Under the pieces are notes generated by a model that was not told the origin of the DNA, did not search any database, and worked only from the letters and a program-made list of their open reading frames with translations. The translations under genes were made by a program, and so were the position numbers. Of a DNA stretch of 62,758 nucleotides, positions 15,330 through 24,429 are shown piece after piece; the stretch's first letter is position 1; every line of letters begins with the position of its first letter. The stretch is from Sellimonas caecigallum (GTDB taxonomy: Bacteria > Bacillota > Clostridia > Lachnospirales > Lachnospiraceae): positions 1 to 62,758 of the forward strand of contig NZ_VIRV01000016.1 in assembly GCF_019754295.1 (NCBI RefSeq), given 5' to 3'.

Positions 15330-16508
15330 CTATCGTCCTGAAGTATTGGTAAGGGTAACTTCCACTTCTTTTTCTGCATAACTTCCGCTGTTGTCCGGAT
15401 ATTGTACCGTCAATGTAACGGTTTCCCCCGCCTTGCAGTAGCTTAGCTGATTCTGCAGCTTTTCTGCAGTCGATACCTTTGTACCATTGATTCCCGTAAT
15501 GATATATCCCTGCCGAAGTCCAGCTTCTTCTGCATTGCCTCCCTCGGTAAATCCTCTGATATACACACCCTCCGGCATCTGATACTGTTCTGCTGTGGCA
15601 GCATCAATATCCAATACCTGTACCCCGAGACTTCCTCGTTCTTCATCTGCCACCTTTTCCTTTGTCGCCTGATTCATCAGGTCTTCAATGATTCCGGACA
15701 CATCCGATATCTGAATTGCATATCCCATACCCTCAACAGATTGATCATTGATCTTTGCGCAGTTAATTCCGACAACTTCTCCTTTGCTGTTTAAGAGAGC
15801 ACCGCCGCTGTTTCCCGGATTGATAGCCGCATTCGTCTGAATAAGCTTTCCATTATATCCGTCGATTTCCCGGTCTTTCGCACTTACAATACCGTTTGTC
15901 ACGGACTGCCCGTATCCAAGTGCATTTCCGATAGCAATGACTTCTTCCCCTACCTGCAGATCATCGGAACTTCCAAGTGTAGCCGTTTTGATCTGAGACT
16001 TTGTGTCACTTCCAATATCGTCAAGTGAAGCGGCTACAACAGCCAGATCCCTCTCTGAATCTGTACCTTTCACATTGACTTCAACGCTTGTTTCATCTAC
16101 AAAAGTTACCGTCAAAGTATCAGCGCCCTCAATCACATGATAATTTGTTACGATCAAAAGTTCATTGTCTTTTTCGCCAATAATGAAACCGGACCCTGCT
16201 CCCTCCTGAGTCTGCTGCTGCGTCCCTCCAAAGAAATCCTTTACCTCCTGTACGCTCATACTCTGTATGGAGACAACGAACGGCATGGATTCCTCCACAA
16301 GTTTTGTCAGGTCGGTTTCGGTTGACCCTGAATCGGACACCTGGGTAAGTCCGCTCGTATCTGCCTGAGCAATCTGATTTCCTTCTCCTATTTTTCCTCC
16401 GATATAATTTACTCCCTGAAATGCGACGCCGCCGATCACGCCGAATAAAACGGCACACCCGGTTACAGCCACTGTTGTTTTCAACATTTTATTCCATCTT
16501 GTTTTCAT
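15330..16508 (-). CDS. HtrA/DegP-type serine protease (S1C) with PDZ domain
   Basis: This 392-residue envelope quality-control protease starts at the ATG at 16508 (AAAGGAAG in front); a GTG three codons upstream is less likely. A single membrane anchor lies near residues 10-30, placing the rest outside the cell. The trypsin-like domain has His124 (TNYHVIEG), Asp154 (ERDLAVV) and Ser234 (NPGNSGGAL). One PDZ domain follows, with GVYIRGFTEGGNAEEAGLR. It degrades or refolds misfolded secreted proteins. It is divergent from the PBP gene that starts 200 bases away and appears monocistronic. A TATAGT -10 is present at 16552-16557, but no good -35, so other control is possible. Confidence 0.92.
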   Translation of the reverse strand: MKTRWNKMLKTTVAVTGCAVLFGVIGGVAFQGVNYIGGKIGEGNQIAQADTSGLTQVSDSGSTETDLTKLVEESMPFVVSIQSMSVQEVKDFFGGTQQQTQEGAGSGFIIGEKDNELLIVTNYHVIEGADTLTVTFVDETSVEVNVKGTDSERDLAVVAASLDDIGSDTKSQIKTATLGSSDDLQVGEEVIAIGNALGYGQSVTNGIVSAKDREIDGYNGKLIQTNAAINPGNSGGALLNSKGEVVGINCAKINDQSVEGMGYAIQISDVSGIIEDLMNQATKEKVADEERGSLGVQVLDIDAATAEQYQMPEGVYIRGFTEGGNAEEAGLRQGYIITGINGTKVSTAEKLQNQLSYCKAGETVTLTVQYPDNSGSYAEKEVEVTLTNTSGR

Positions 16509-16710
16509 AACCGTCACTTCCTTTTTTCACTGCTTCTCTTTTACAATACCTACTATAAAGCATGTGTTTGTTAAAGCTGTGATGAAATTTTGAAAAAACG
16601 ATGTCCTTTCTTTCTTTATTTTTTTCTTAAATTGTAAAAATGAGATGCAATCATCCTGTCTTTGAAATATAATGGTACTACCACATAATATAAGGAGGGG
16701 AAAGGAAATT

Positions 16711-18774
16711 ATGCCAAGACGAAGACGAAGGGGAAGGAGACGACGAAATCAAAAAAAACGGATGTTTTGGATCCTCATTCCGATCATCCTTGTGATTGCT
16801 CTGCTTGCAGCAGCCGTTTTCTTCTTCAAATGGAAAAATAAAGGACCCGAACCGGAGAAACTTCTCAAAACCTACATGTCCTATATCGAAAAGCAGGATT
16901 ATGAAAAGATGTATGAAATGATCGATCCGGATTCCGAGAAGAAAAAAGAGTTTTTATCACGCAATGAAAATATTTACGAAGGGATCGGCGCATCAGACAT
17001 ACAAATCAAGATCAAAGAGACGAAAGAAGATGGTGCAAAAAGAATCGTCTCCTACACAACTGTCATGCAGAGCCTTGGCGGGGAGATTTCCTTTGATAAC
17101 ACAGCCACTTTTCAAAGGGACAAAGACAAGGGATATGTACTTGAATGGACTGACAGCGTCATCTTCCCGGATCTGTCTGCAGAAGATAAAGTCCGCATTT
17201 ATTCTGACGAAGCTGCCCGTGGGCAGATTGTAGACCGAAACAATACCGTCCTTGCAGGAACCGGACAAGCCTGGTCCTGTGGTCTCGTTCCCGGAAAAAT
17301 GAACGAAGATGCATCCGCCGATATCACAAAACTTGCGGGCCTTCTTGGCCTTACAGAAGATTCGATCCAGTCATCTCTGTCTCAGAACTGGGTTGCGGAT
17401 GACTCTTTTGTTCCGCTTTCCACGATTTCCATGTCCGATGAGACGCTTGTGGATCAGCTCCTGGAGATACCTGGTGTGAAACTGACTGCCACAGAAGTGC
17501 GCAGCTATCCGCTTGGTGCAAGTGCTTCGCATCTGATTGGCTACACTGGAAGCGTGACAGCCGAAGATCTGGAAAAACACAAAGGCGAAGGTTATACATC
17601 TGACAGCGTCATCGGAAAAAGCGGGTTGGAATCTCTGTATGAGAAAGAACTTCGCGGAGAAAATGGCTACACCATCGCCATCGAAGACGAAAACGGAGAG
17701 CAGAAATCGATCCTGGCTTACAGAGAAAAGAAAGACGGAGAGACCATCAAACTTACCATCGACGCGTCTCTTCAGCAGTCTCTCTATGACCAGTTCCGGG
17801 AGGATGAGGGTGCTTCCGTTGCAATGAATCCTTACACTGGAGAAGTTTTGGCCCTCGTGAGCACACCATCCTACGACAACAATGCATTCATCCTTGGTAT
17901 TAGCAACAGCGAGTGGGACGCGCTCAATAACGACGAGAAAAAGCCGATGTATAACCGCTTCCGCCAGACGTTTGCTCCCGGATCTACTCTGAAGCCGTTT
18001 ACCGCGGCAATTGGTCTTGCTGAGGGTACCATCAATACGAATGAAAGCGGCGGAAGTCAGGGGACAAGCTGGCAGAAAGACGAAAGCTGGGGAAGCTACT
18101 TTGTCACAACCCTTCAGGGGTACTCTCCAGTCAACCTGGAAAACGCTCTTGTCTATTCAGACAATATCTACTTTGCACAGGCTGCTTTAAACCTTGGTGC
18201 AGAGAAGTTTACGGCCGGCCTTGAAAAGTTTGGATTCAACAAAGAGCTGCCTTTTGAAATCCGGATGACTGCTTCCCAGTACGATAACGACGGGGAGATC
18301 ACAGATGAAATCCAGCTTGCAGACAGTGGTTATGGACAAGGCGAAATCCTTTCAAATCCTCTGCATCTCGCATCTATGTACACTGCTTTCTCCAACAATG
18401 GGAATATGCTGAAGCCTTATCTCCTCTACAAAGACGATCCCCAGTCCGAAGTATGGATTTCCGAAGCGATTTCCCCGGAAAATACGTCTCTCCTTGTAAA
18501 TGACCTGATTTCTGTTGTCAACAAACCGGAAGGTTCAGGGTACGCAGCCCACCGGGATGACACGACTCTTGCCGGAAAAACCGGGACAGCAGAACTAAAA
18601 TCAGAACAGGGAACACAAGGGCATGAAATCGGATGGTTCAGCGTCTTTACGACCGATGCCAACATTTCCAAGCCAATCCTTCTTGTGAGTATGGTGGATG
18701 GCGTAGATGGTAAAGGCGGAAGTAACTACGTCGTGGAAAAGGACGCAGCAGTGTTGGATCAATATTTGCAGTAG
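16711..18774 (+). CDS. Class B penicillin-binding protein, PBP2a/PBP3-like
   Basis: This 687-residue D,D-transpeptidase starts at the ATG at 16711 with AAGGAGGGGAAAGGAAATT in front. The N-terminus is extremely arginine-rich (PRRRRRGRRRR), followed by one membrane span (about 20-40). An NTF2-like MecA_N domain (about 50-160) and the PBP dimerisation domain follow, then the transpeptidase with Ser425 in GSTLKPF, Ser483 in YSDN and Lys623 in AGKTGTAE. The MecA_N domain is shared with low-affinity PBPs such as PBP2a and PbpC/PBP3, so reduced beta-lactam affinity is possible but not shown. It acts outside the cell in septal or lateral cross-linking. Confidence 0.92.
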   Translation: MPRRRRRGRRRRNQKKRMFWILIPIILVIALLAAAVFFFKWKNKGPEPEKLLKTYMSYIEKQDYEKMYEMIDPDSEKKKEFLSRNENIYEGIGASDIQIKIKETKEDGAKRIVSYTTVMQSLGGEISFDNTATFQRDKDKGYVLEWTDSVIFPDLSAEDKVRIYSDEAARGQIVDRNNTVLAGTGQAWSCGLVPGKMNEDASADITKLAGLLGLTEDSIQSSLSQNWVADDSFVPLSTISMSDETLVDQLLEIPGVKLTATEVRSYPLGASASHLIGYTGSVTAEDLEKHKGEGYTSDSVIGKSGLESLYEKELRGENGYTIAIEDENGEQKSILAYREKKDGETIKLTIDASLQQSLYDQFREDEGASVAMNPYTGEVLALVSTPSYDNNAFILGISNSEWDALNNDEKKPMYNRFRQTFAPGSTLKPFTAAIGLAEGTINTNESGGSQGTSWQKDESWGSYFVTTLQGYSPVNLENALVYSDNIYFAQAALNLGAEKFTAGLEKFGFNKELPFEIRMTASQYDNDGEITDEIQLADSGYGQGEILSNPLHLASMYTAFSNNGNMLKPYLLYKDDPQSEVWISEAISPENTSLLVNDLISVVNKPEGSGYAAHRDDTTLAGKTGTAELKSEQGTQGHEIGWFSVFTTDANISKPILLVSMVDGVDGKGGSNYVVEKDAAVLDQYLQ

Positions 18775-18800
18775 TCTAAGAAACATTTCTTTTGCATAAA

Positions 18801-18840
18801 GAACTGCCGGAGAATCACATCCCCGGCAGTTTTTATTTTT
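18801..18840 (+). terminator. Terminator between the convergent PBP and lipoprotein genes
   Basis: The perfect stem AACTGCCGG / CCGGCAGTT encloses a 12-base loop and is followed by TTTATTTTT. It ends the PBP transcript and lies 8 bases before the convergent lipoprotein stop. Confidence 0.85.
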
Positions 18841-18847
18841 ATTATCT

Positions 18848-21055
18848 TTATTCCTGATTTCGCAGCGTTAGTGTCCTCGCCGTATCTTCTGCACTCACAT
18901 CAAGTGTTTTCTTTCCAAGGCAGTAATCGTTGGCTCCATCTATGACCATTTCTCGTACCTCAGCCTCAGCATACTTTACTTTCTTTGCCGTACTTATTTT
19001 TTCCTGAAGTTTTTTACACTCTTCTTCCTTCCATGTCTTTCCTTTGACATCGGTCATTTCCGGATCTGATTCATATCCAAAACTGCTTATCGTATAAATA
19101 TCTTTTCCGTCTAAACTTTGTTTCAGCTGAGCTTCCAGAACAGTAGGGTTTACCGGGAGTATCATCAGATTACTGCTTGCCTTCCTTAATCCTTCCTTCA
19201 GGACAAACTCGATAAATTTCCCTGCCGTCTCCTCCTGCTCAGTATTCTCAGGAACTCCAAAGATCATCCGGTCGTTATAGAGAAGCTCTCCTTCTTCTTC
19301 CAGGTATCCGCAGGAATAGCCCTGCTCATCCTCCAAAAACTTTGCCGCTTTCAACCCATCTGACGACATATACGGAGCCATAACAAACGGCAGCTTGTCA
19401 TAATAGATCCATTCGATTGCCCGATCCATAGAATTGATTTCCCATCCATTTCCTATTCCATCTTCCTGCAACTCTTCGCCGAAAGAATTACCGGAAATAC
19501 GATAGACTCTGTCAAAATAGGAGTAGAGTTCTTTCAGTTTCTCTTGATCTGCTGTTCCATCATCTCTGAAGCATTCGGAAGCATGCTGGAGATATATGAT
19601 ATTTGCAGTTTCGGACAAGTTATAATCATGGACTGCAAATGGAAGACCGGTATTTTCAGCCAAAGTCAGAAAATCATCGGTATCTGCAAAAGAATTTACA
19701 TATTCTTCTTTTCCTACGATTCCATATAAAAGGAAACCGCATGGGACAGCATATTGACCCTTTTCATCGGCATAGGGCTCCAACATATTTTTAAAAAGGT
19801 CATCGCTAAGCGTATCCATATCTGTTATCTCATTCAGATCTTTCAGCATTCCCTCTCGAATGTAAGATTCCACAGGAAGATCGTCCAGCAAAAGAAGATC
19901 GTATCCTTTTCCAGCCAGCAGTTCTGTATTGAGAAGTTTTAATGCATCTGCCTTTGTTGTCCCGTCTTCCCCGGACAAGCCATATTTTATTTCAATCCGT
20001 ATCTCCGGATATTTGGCACTGAAAAGATCCACCTGCCGCTGCAAACCGTAATTTTCTGTCAGGCTGTATATTGTAAACGCCTCTGCTTTGACCTCGATTC
20101 CTTCTTCTTTATAAATATATTTTCCAAGTGCGTATGTTCCATCCTGCAGAAGATACAAAACATAAATATCTCCATTTTCATTCGGCAGTATCTTAAAATT
20201 GTATCCATTTTTCAGACCATAATGGGAAAAATCCAGCAGCTGTTCTGACGTCTTTTTTTCCAGATCGTACCGATACATTTTCTTGCTGTTGATCTTGTAT
20301 ATGGACTCCTTTGTTCCTCGAATGACATATTCTCCGTCGGACACTTCCAGAAACTGTTTGATCTTTTCTTCGCCATCTGCCGGCTTACCGGACTTTGCAT
20401 CCAGACAGAGAATCTCTTGGGAACTGAAAGCTACATAGAGAAGCCCGTCGACTTTTACCATTCCGTTGATAGATTCTGTCTCTTCAATTTTATATTTTTG
20501 CTGTCCATCCAATGAAAAACAGTAGATGCTGTCCGAATTGTCTTTCCCTATCAGCATATCTTCGTCACAGATCATACACTGAAATATATTTTTTTGCTGT
20601 TGGTCATCTTCCGCCGGCAGTTCCATCGGAATTTCCTTCATTCCCCCGTCCTTTTGGAGCACGTAATATTTGACAGCAAGCTGACTCCACGCCTCTTTAT
20701 CCTGGGTCAGCATCGCATCCTTGAGTACGGAAACGTAAATCACATCTTCATTGAATGCTTTTGCATCGATGACCACACTGTCTGACAGCTCTTCCCATGG
20801 CTTGTTTGTCTGCTCCCAACTTTTGTCTTTCTCACTGTAAGAAAAAGTACCTATTCCGTTTCCCGCATCTCCAAGAACAGAAACGCCTCCATCTTCATAT
20901 ATGTCATAGAGCATCTCCGTTCCCTCCGGAAGCGGAATGTTTGTTTCTTCATAATAAATCTTGTTTCCTTCTTTTTCTTTCGGTTCTTCCCCACATCCTG
21001 CTGCGCTCAAAAGCAACAAGAAAAATCCGCTGATCATCACTAATACTTTTTTCAT
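18848..21055 (-). CDS. Large lipoprotein: propeller-like N-terminus plus solute-binding domain
   Basis: This is a 735-residue lipoprotein starting at the ATG at 21055 (GAGGAGGGAAAGAGT in front); a longer frame to 21076 is unlikely. The signal has lipobox SAAGC. Residues of about 60-330 contain repeated short beta units such as SIYCFSLDGQQKY, EILCLDAKSGK and KMYRYDLEKKT, suggesting a beta-propeller-like sensor. From about residue 345 a family 1 extracellular solute-binding domain starts (FTIYSLTENYGLQRQVDLF, then YDLLLLDDLPVESYI). No permease or ATPase is nearby, so it is an orphan binder, perhaps a receptor. It is divergent from the DUF1576 gene, with an inverted repeat in the shared region. 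Confidence 0.8.
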   Translation of the reverse strand: MKKVLVMISGFFLLLLSAAGCGEEPKEKEGNKIYYEETNIPLPEGTEMLYDIYEDGGVSVLGDAGNGIGTFSYSEKDKSWEQTNKPWEELSDSVVIDAKAFNEDVIYVSVLKDAMLTQDKEAWSQLAVKYYVLQKDGGMKEIPMELPAEDDQQQKNIFQCMICDEDMLIGKDNSDSIYCFSLDGQQKYKIEETESINGMVKVDGLLYVAFSSQEILCLDAKSGKPADGEEKIKQFLEVSDGEYVIRGTKESIYKINSKKMYRYDLEKKTSEQLLDFSHYGLKNGYNFKILPNENGDIYVLYLLQDGTYALGKYIYKEEGIEVKAEAFTIYSLTENYGLQRQVDLFSAKYPEIRIEIKYGLSGEDGTTKADALKLLNTELLAGKGYDLLLLDDLPVESYIREGMLKDLNEITDMDTLSDDLFKNMLEPYADEKGQYAVPCGFLLYGIVGKEEYVNSFADTDDFLTLAENTGLPFAVHDYNLSETANIIYLQHASECFRDDGTADQEKLKELYSYFDRVYRISGNSFGEELQEDGIGNGWEINSMDRAIEWIYYDKLPFVMAPYMSSDGLKAAKFLEDEQGYSCGYLEEEGELLYNDRMIFGVPENTEQEETAGKFIEFVLKEGLRKASSNLMILPVNPTVLEAQLKQSLDGKDIYTISSFGYESDPEMTDVKGKTWKEEECKKLQEKISTAKKVKYAEAEVREMVIDGANDYCLGKKTLDVSAEDTARTLTLRNQE

Positions 21056-21133
21056 ACTCTTTCCCTCCTCGCACATGTATGCTCAATTTATCTGTTCATA
21101 TCTTTTTCACAACTTATATTTTCTGTTATTTTT

Positions 21134-21162
21134 ATAATACATCGTTCTTTTTGAAATATCAA
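21134..21162 (-). promoter_or_regulatory. Promoter of the large lipoprotein gene
   Basis: On the minus strand TTGATA (21157-21162) and TATTAT (21134-21139) are spaced 17 bases, 79 bases before the start codon. The -35 box lies inside one arm of the inverted repeat at 21152-21194. Confidence 0.75.
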
Positions 21163-21194
21163 TATTTATATGCATATTATATTTTGATATTTCA
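21152..21194. promoter_or_regulatory. Inverted repeat, putative operator between divergent genes
   Basis: TGAAATATCAA (21152-21162) and its exact reverse complement TTGATATTTCA (21184-21194) are 21 bases apart, so the arm starts are 32 bases, about three helical turns, apart. The first arm overlaps the -35 of the lipoprotein promoter. The region is very AT-rich. A dimeric or looping regulator is the natural inference; none is encoded nearby. Confidence 0.55.
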
Positions 21195-21248
21195 TCTTAG
21201 CACAAACTTTATTTTATTATTTCACACAATAAAAGACATCTATATTTC

Positions 21249-21277
21249 TTGGAAAACCTGGAAACTTCCGATATAAT
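21249..21277 (+). promoter_or_regulatory. Promoter of the DUF1576 gene
   Basis: TTGGAA (21249-21254) and TATAAT (21272-21277) are spaced 17 bases; the ribosome site AAAGGAG and the ATG at 21328 follow. Confidence 0.8.
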
Positions 21278-21327
21278 AATAAATAGGTATAAAATAGATT
21301 CTCGATATTAAAGAAAAGGAGTTTTCC

Positions 21328-22602
21328 ATGTCCAAGAAACTTTTATTTCGCAGAAAATATCTTCTGCTTTCCGTCATTCCAGTCTATTTCATCATCGTTG
21401 GTCTGTTGGTACAGCCGTTTTCAGATATCTGTTCCGGATTTGTCCGCATCGTAAAAGAGCCTGATTTTTTGATCACAGATTACTTTGTGATCGGTGGGAT
21501 CGGTGCGGCCTTTCTGAATGCCGGATCTATCACTTTGCTTCTGCTTTTTGTTCTGTACCGGATGAAAATGGAAGTGGATGGCCATACTATCACGGCCTGC
21601 TGCCTGATCTTTGGGTTTTCCCTTTTTGGAAAAAATGTGGTAAATATATGGACCATTCTGTTTGGTGTATTTCTTTACGCCCGTTACCACCGCGTTTCCA
21701 TCAAAAACTATCTTTATGTGGGATTGTACGGTACGAGTCTCTCTCCGATTATTACCCAGCTGATGCAGATCGGCGGGCTTCCGCTTTTGCCCCGGCTTTT
21801 ACTGAGTGTCTTTGTCGGTATCGCCATCGGTTTTGTCCTTCCGCCTCTTTCCACCCATGTGCACTATTCGCATAAGGGTTACTCTCTTTACAATGTCGGA
21901 TTTTCTTCCGGTATCATCGCAACCGTAGTGATCTCTCTTTTTAAATCCTTCGGTCTTGAGATAGACTCCAGACTCATCTGGTATACGGGGAGCAATACAT
22001 TTTTTACGATCATCCTCGGTGTTCTCTTTTTAGGAATGATTTTTGCCGGTTTTTACTACGGAGGAAAAGATGTGGGCAAGTCCTATTTACGAATCCTGAA
22101 ATGCACGGGGATCGGCGGCACTGATTATCTGAAAGACGAGGGAGAAGGCCCTGTTCTTCTCAACATGGGCATCAACGGGATCTTTGCCGTCCTCTGCGTC
22201 CTGGCTGTCGGAGGCGACCTGAACGGTCCTACGATCGGCGGCATCTTTACTATCGTAGGTTTCAGCGCTACTGGAAAACACCTGCGCAATATCGTGCCTA
22301 TTATTATAGGTGTTGTGATTGCGGGCAATACAAAAACCTGGTCCTTAAACGAACCAGGTCCGATGCTTGCGCTTTTATTTTCCACTACCCTTGCTCCAAT
22401 CGCCGGAGAATTTGGAATTTTGGCCGGCATTCTGGCCGGATTTTTGCAGTCCTCTGTCGCTCTGAATGTTGGGATCGTGTACAGTGGAATGAATCTTTAT
22501 AACAATGGATTTGCAGGCGGACTTGTGGCAGTCTTCATGGTGCCCGTCATCAAGTCCATCCGGGATCGGAGGGCCAGGGCCAAAGGTGATCTGTCTTTAT
22601 GA
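21328..22602 (+). CDS. DUF1576 multi-span membrane protein with internal duplication
   Basis: This 424-residue polytopic membrane protein matches DUF1576, a family of unknown function. It consists of two homologous halves, about residues 60-208 and 275-411. Matching landmarks are LNAG/LNMG (63/278), the pair DGHTI/NGPTI (85/300), GFSLFGK/GFSATGK (96/311), NI (106/321), LSP/LAP (138/355), LYNVGF/LYNNGF (187/390) and KS (206/409). Over residues 83-116 versus 298-331 I count 14 identities in 34 without a gap. Two-fold repeats of this kind are usual in channels and secondary transporters, so transport is the best guess. It is divergent from the large lipoprotein and overlaps the pgsA stop by 6 bases. 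Confidence 0.8.
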   Translation: MSKKLLFRRKYLLLSVIPVYFIIVGLLVQPFSDICSGFVRIVKEPDFLITDYFVIGGIGAAFLNAGSITLLLLFVLYRMKMEVDGHTITACCLIFGFSLFGKNVVNIWTILFGVFLYARYHRVSIKNYLYVGLYGTSLSPIITQLMQIGGLPLLPRLLLSVFVGIAIGFVLPPLSTHVHYSHKGYSLYNVGFSSGIIATVVISLFKSFGLEIDSRLIWYTGSNTFFTIILGVLFLGMIFAGFYYGGKDVGKSYLRILKCTGIGGTDYLKDEGEGPVLLNMGINGIFAVLCVLAVGGDLNGPTIGGIFTIVGFSATGKHLRNIVPIIIGVVIAGNTKTWSLNEPGPMLALLFSTTLAPIAGEFGILAGILAGFLQSSVALNVGIVYSGMNLYNNGFAGGLVAVFMVPVIKSIRDRRARAKGDLSL

Positions 22603-23163
22603 GTCCCAGCTTCTTCTCATCTTATTGAACTGTGGTATGTACAGTACAAGCGTCACAAACATGATAAACATCTCTGCCAGAATCAAAAGTTCCGCTGTCT
22701 TCTCCTGTATGTCCGGGAAAAATACCAGGCCAAAAAGAAGGAGAAACAGCGTTGCTGTACATACTTTCCCATACCACTTTGCTCCGTCGAGCTTCCTGTT
22801 GTGTCTCAAATTTACAATTCCCATAACGATCATGAACCCTTCTTTGACAATCATCAATAGAACAAGATATTTCATATAATCATACCGAGTCATAAGACAC
22901 AGAGCAATGGCAGCATGGGTCAGCTTGTCTGCCACAGGATCGAGAAATTTTCCAAATTCTGTGATCATATGAAAATGTCTTGCCACCTTCCCATCAAGAA
23001 AATCTGTTATAGCAGATATAAGGAGTACGCCCGCTGCCAGATAGTATTCCTCCGTCGTCTCCGCCCGAAGATAGATGACGCAAAATACAGGGATCAGCAC
23101 GATCCTGAAATACCCCATCAGATTGGGAACCGACAAAAACTCTTTCTTATCAAACTCTTTCAT
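22597..23163 (-). CDS. pgsA: CDP-diacylglycerol-glycerol-3-phosphate 3-phosphatidyltransferase
   Basis: This 188-residue integral membrane enzyme makes phosphatidylglycerol phosphate from CDP-diacylglycerol and glycerol 3-phosphate, the committed step to phosphatidylglycerol and cardiolipin. The CDP-alcohol phosphotransferase motif is complete: Asp54, Asp57-Gly58, Ala61-Arg62, Gly71, Asp75 and Asp79 in DFLDGKVAR and EFGKFLDPVADK. Four to six membrane spans are present. It has its own promoter and converges on the DUF1576 gene. PgsA is preferred over phosphatidylserine or cardiolipin synthases on length and on the FLDPVADKL segment. Confidence 0.88.
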   Translation of the reverse strand: MKEFDKKEFLSVPNLMGYFRIVLIPVFCVIYLRAETTEEYYLAAGVLLISAITDFLDGKVARHFHMITEFGKFLDPVADKLTHAAIALCLMTRYDYMKYLVLLMIVKEGFMIVMGIVNLRHNRKLDGAKWYGKVCTATLFLLLFGLVFFPDIQEKTAELLILAEMFIMFVTLVLYIPQFNKMRRSWDS

Positions 23164-23199
23164 AAATGTTACCTCTTTCTTTTGTCTCTTTTAAAAGGT

Positions 23200-23228
23200 A
23201 TTATATCAGATTTTCCTCGTTTCTCCAA
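23200..23228 (-). promoter_or_regulatory. Promoter of pgsA
   Basis: On the minus strand TTGGAG (23223-23228) and TATAAT (23200-23205) are spaced 17 bases, about 37 bases before the pgsA start. It is back to back with the mnmA promoter. Confidence 0.78.
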
Positions 23229-23239
23229 CACTTTCCCTG

Positions 23240-23268
23240 TTGCCAAATCTTTCTCCCCGTGATATAAT
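23240..23268 (+). promoter_or_regulatory. Promoter of mnmA
   Basis: TTGCCA (23240-23245) and TATAAT (23263-23268) are spaced 17 bases; the ATG at 23342 follows with AAGGAGAAGAAC. Confidence 0.8.
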
Positions 23269-23341
23269 TCGGTATCTTTGTGTTTCATATAATAAACGCA
23301 GCGCCATCGGATATCACGATGCGTAAGAAAAGGAGAAGAAC

Positions 23342-24406
23342 ATGAAAAAAGCTATGATCGCTATGAGCGGCGGCGTCGATTCCAGTGTGGCTGCCGCCTT
23401 GATAAAGGAACAAGGATATGACTGTATCGGGATCACGATGCGTCTTTACCAAAATGAAGACGCCGGGATTTCCTGCAAAAACACATGCTGCTCTCTGGAC
23501 GATGTGGAAGATGCAAGGCGGGTGGCTTACCGGCTTGGCATGCCATTCTACGTACTGAATTTTACAGCGGATTTCCGAAAGGAAGTCATCAGCCGGTTTG
23601 TGGAAGCATATGAAAATGGAGCCACACCAAACCCGTGTATCGACTGCAATCGCTACATCAAATTTGACCGCCTCTATCAGCGTGTCAAACAGCTTGGATT
23701 CGATTATCTTGTAACAGGTCACTATGCCAGAATCGAAAACAAAAACGGACGTTATCTTTTAAAAAAGGCGCTGGATCCATCCAAGGATCAAAGCTACGTC
23801 CTCTATTCCATGACCCAGGAACAGCTCGCCCATACAATTTTCCCTCTGGGCTCCATGAAAAAATCTGAGACTCGCGCCTTGGCTTCTGAGCATGGACTGG
23901 GAACAGCAAAAAAACCAGACAGCCAGGATATCTGTTTTGTTCCGGATGGAGACTACGCAAAAGTGATCGAGCTGCACAGTAAAAAGACATATCCATGCGG
24001 AGATTTCGTCGACAAAGAAGGAAATGTCCTTGGACAGCACAAAGGAATCATACGATACACGATCGGGCAGCGCAAAGGTCTCGGTCTCTCCCTAAAAGAA
24101 CCAATGTATGTCTGCGAAAAATGTCTCGAGGACAACACAGTAATTCTGGGACGCAATGAAGATTTATTTTCCCGGGAGCTGGATGCCGGAGAGATGAACT
24201 GGATCGCCTTTGAGCAACCGAAGGGGCCGTTCCGGGCAAAAGCAAAGATTCGATACAAGCAGGAAGAACAGTGGGCAACTGTCACGCCGACAGATTCCGG
24301 ACAGATCCACCTTGTTTTTGATGAGCCGCAGAGAGCCATCACGAAAGGTCAGGCTGTTGTCCTTTACGACGGAGATCTTGTTGTCGGAGGAGGAGTAATC
24401 TGGTAG
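23342..24406 (+). CDS. mnmA: tRNA-specific 2-thiouridylase MnmA
   Basis: This 354-residue enzyme thiolates U34 of tRNA-Lys, -Glu and -Gln using persulfide sulfur and ATP. The PP-loop SGGVDSS is at residues 9-15. The two catalytic cysteines lie in NPCIDCN (near residue 100) and DSQDICFVPDG (near residue 200). The central tRNA-binding and C-terminal beta-barrel domains follow, with YTIGQRKGLG and VLYDGDLVVGGG. The start has a strong ribosome site. The YkgJ-type gene follows after 23 bases, probably in the same transcript. A second PP-loop sulfurtransferase lies 1.3 kb downstream. Confidence 0.95.
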   Translation: MKKAMIAMSGGVDSSVAAALIKEQGYDCIGITMRLYQNEDAGISCKNTCCSLDDVEDARRVAYRLGMPFYVLNFTADFRKEVISRFVEAYENGATPNPCIDCNRYIKFDRLYQRVKQLGFDYLVTGHYARIENKNGRYLLKKALDPSKDQSYVLYSMTQEQLAHTIFPLGSMKKSETRALASEHGLGTAKKPDSQDICFVPDGDYAKVIELHSKKTYPCGDFVDKEGNVLGQHKGIIRYTIGQRKGLGLSLKEPMYVCEKCLEDNTVILGRNEDLFSRELDAGEMNWIAFEQPKGPFRAKAKIRYKQEEQWATVTPTDSGQIHLVFDEPQRAITKGQAVVLYDGDLVVGGGVIW

Positions 24407-24429
24407 AATAATGCCAAGGAGATGATACA

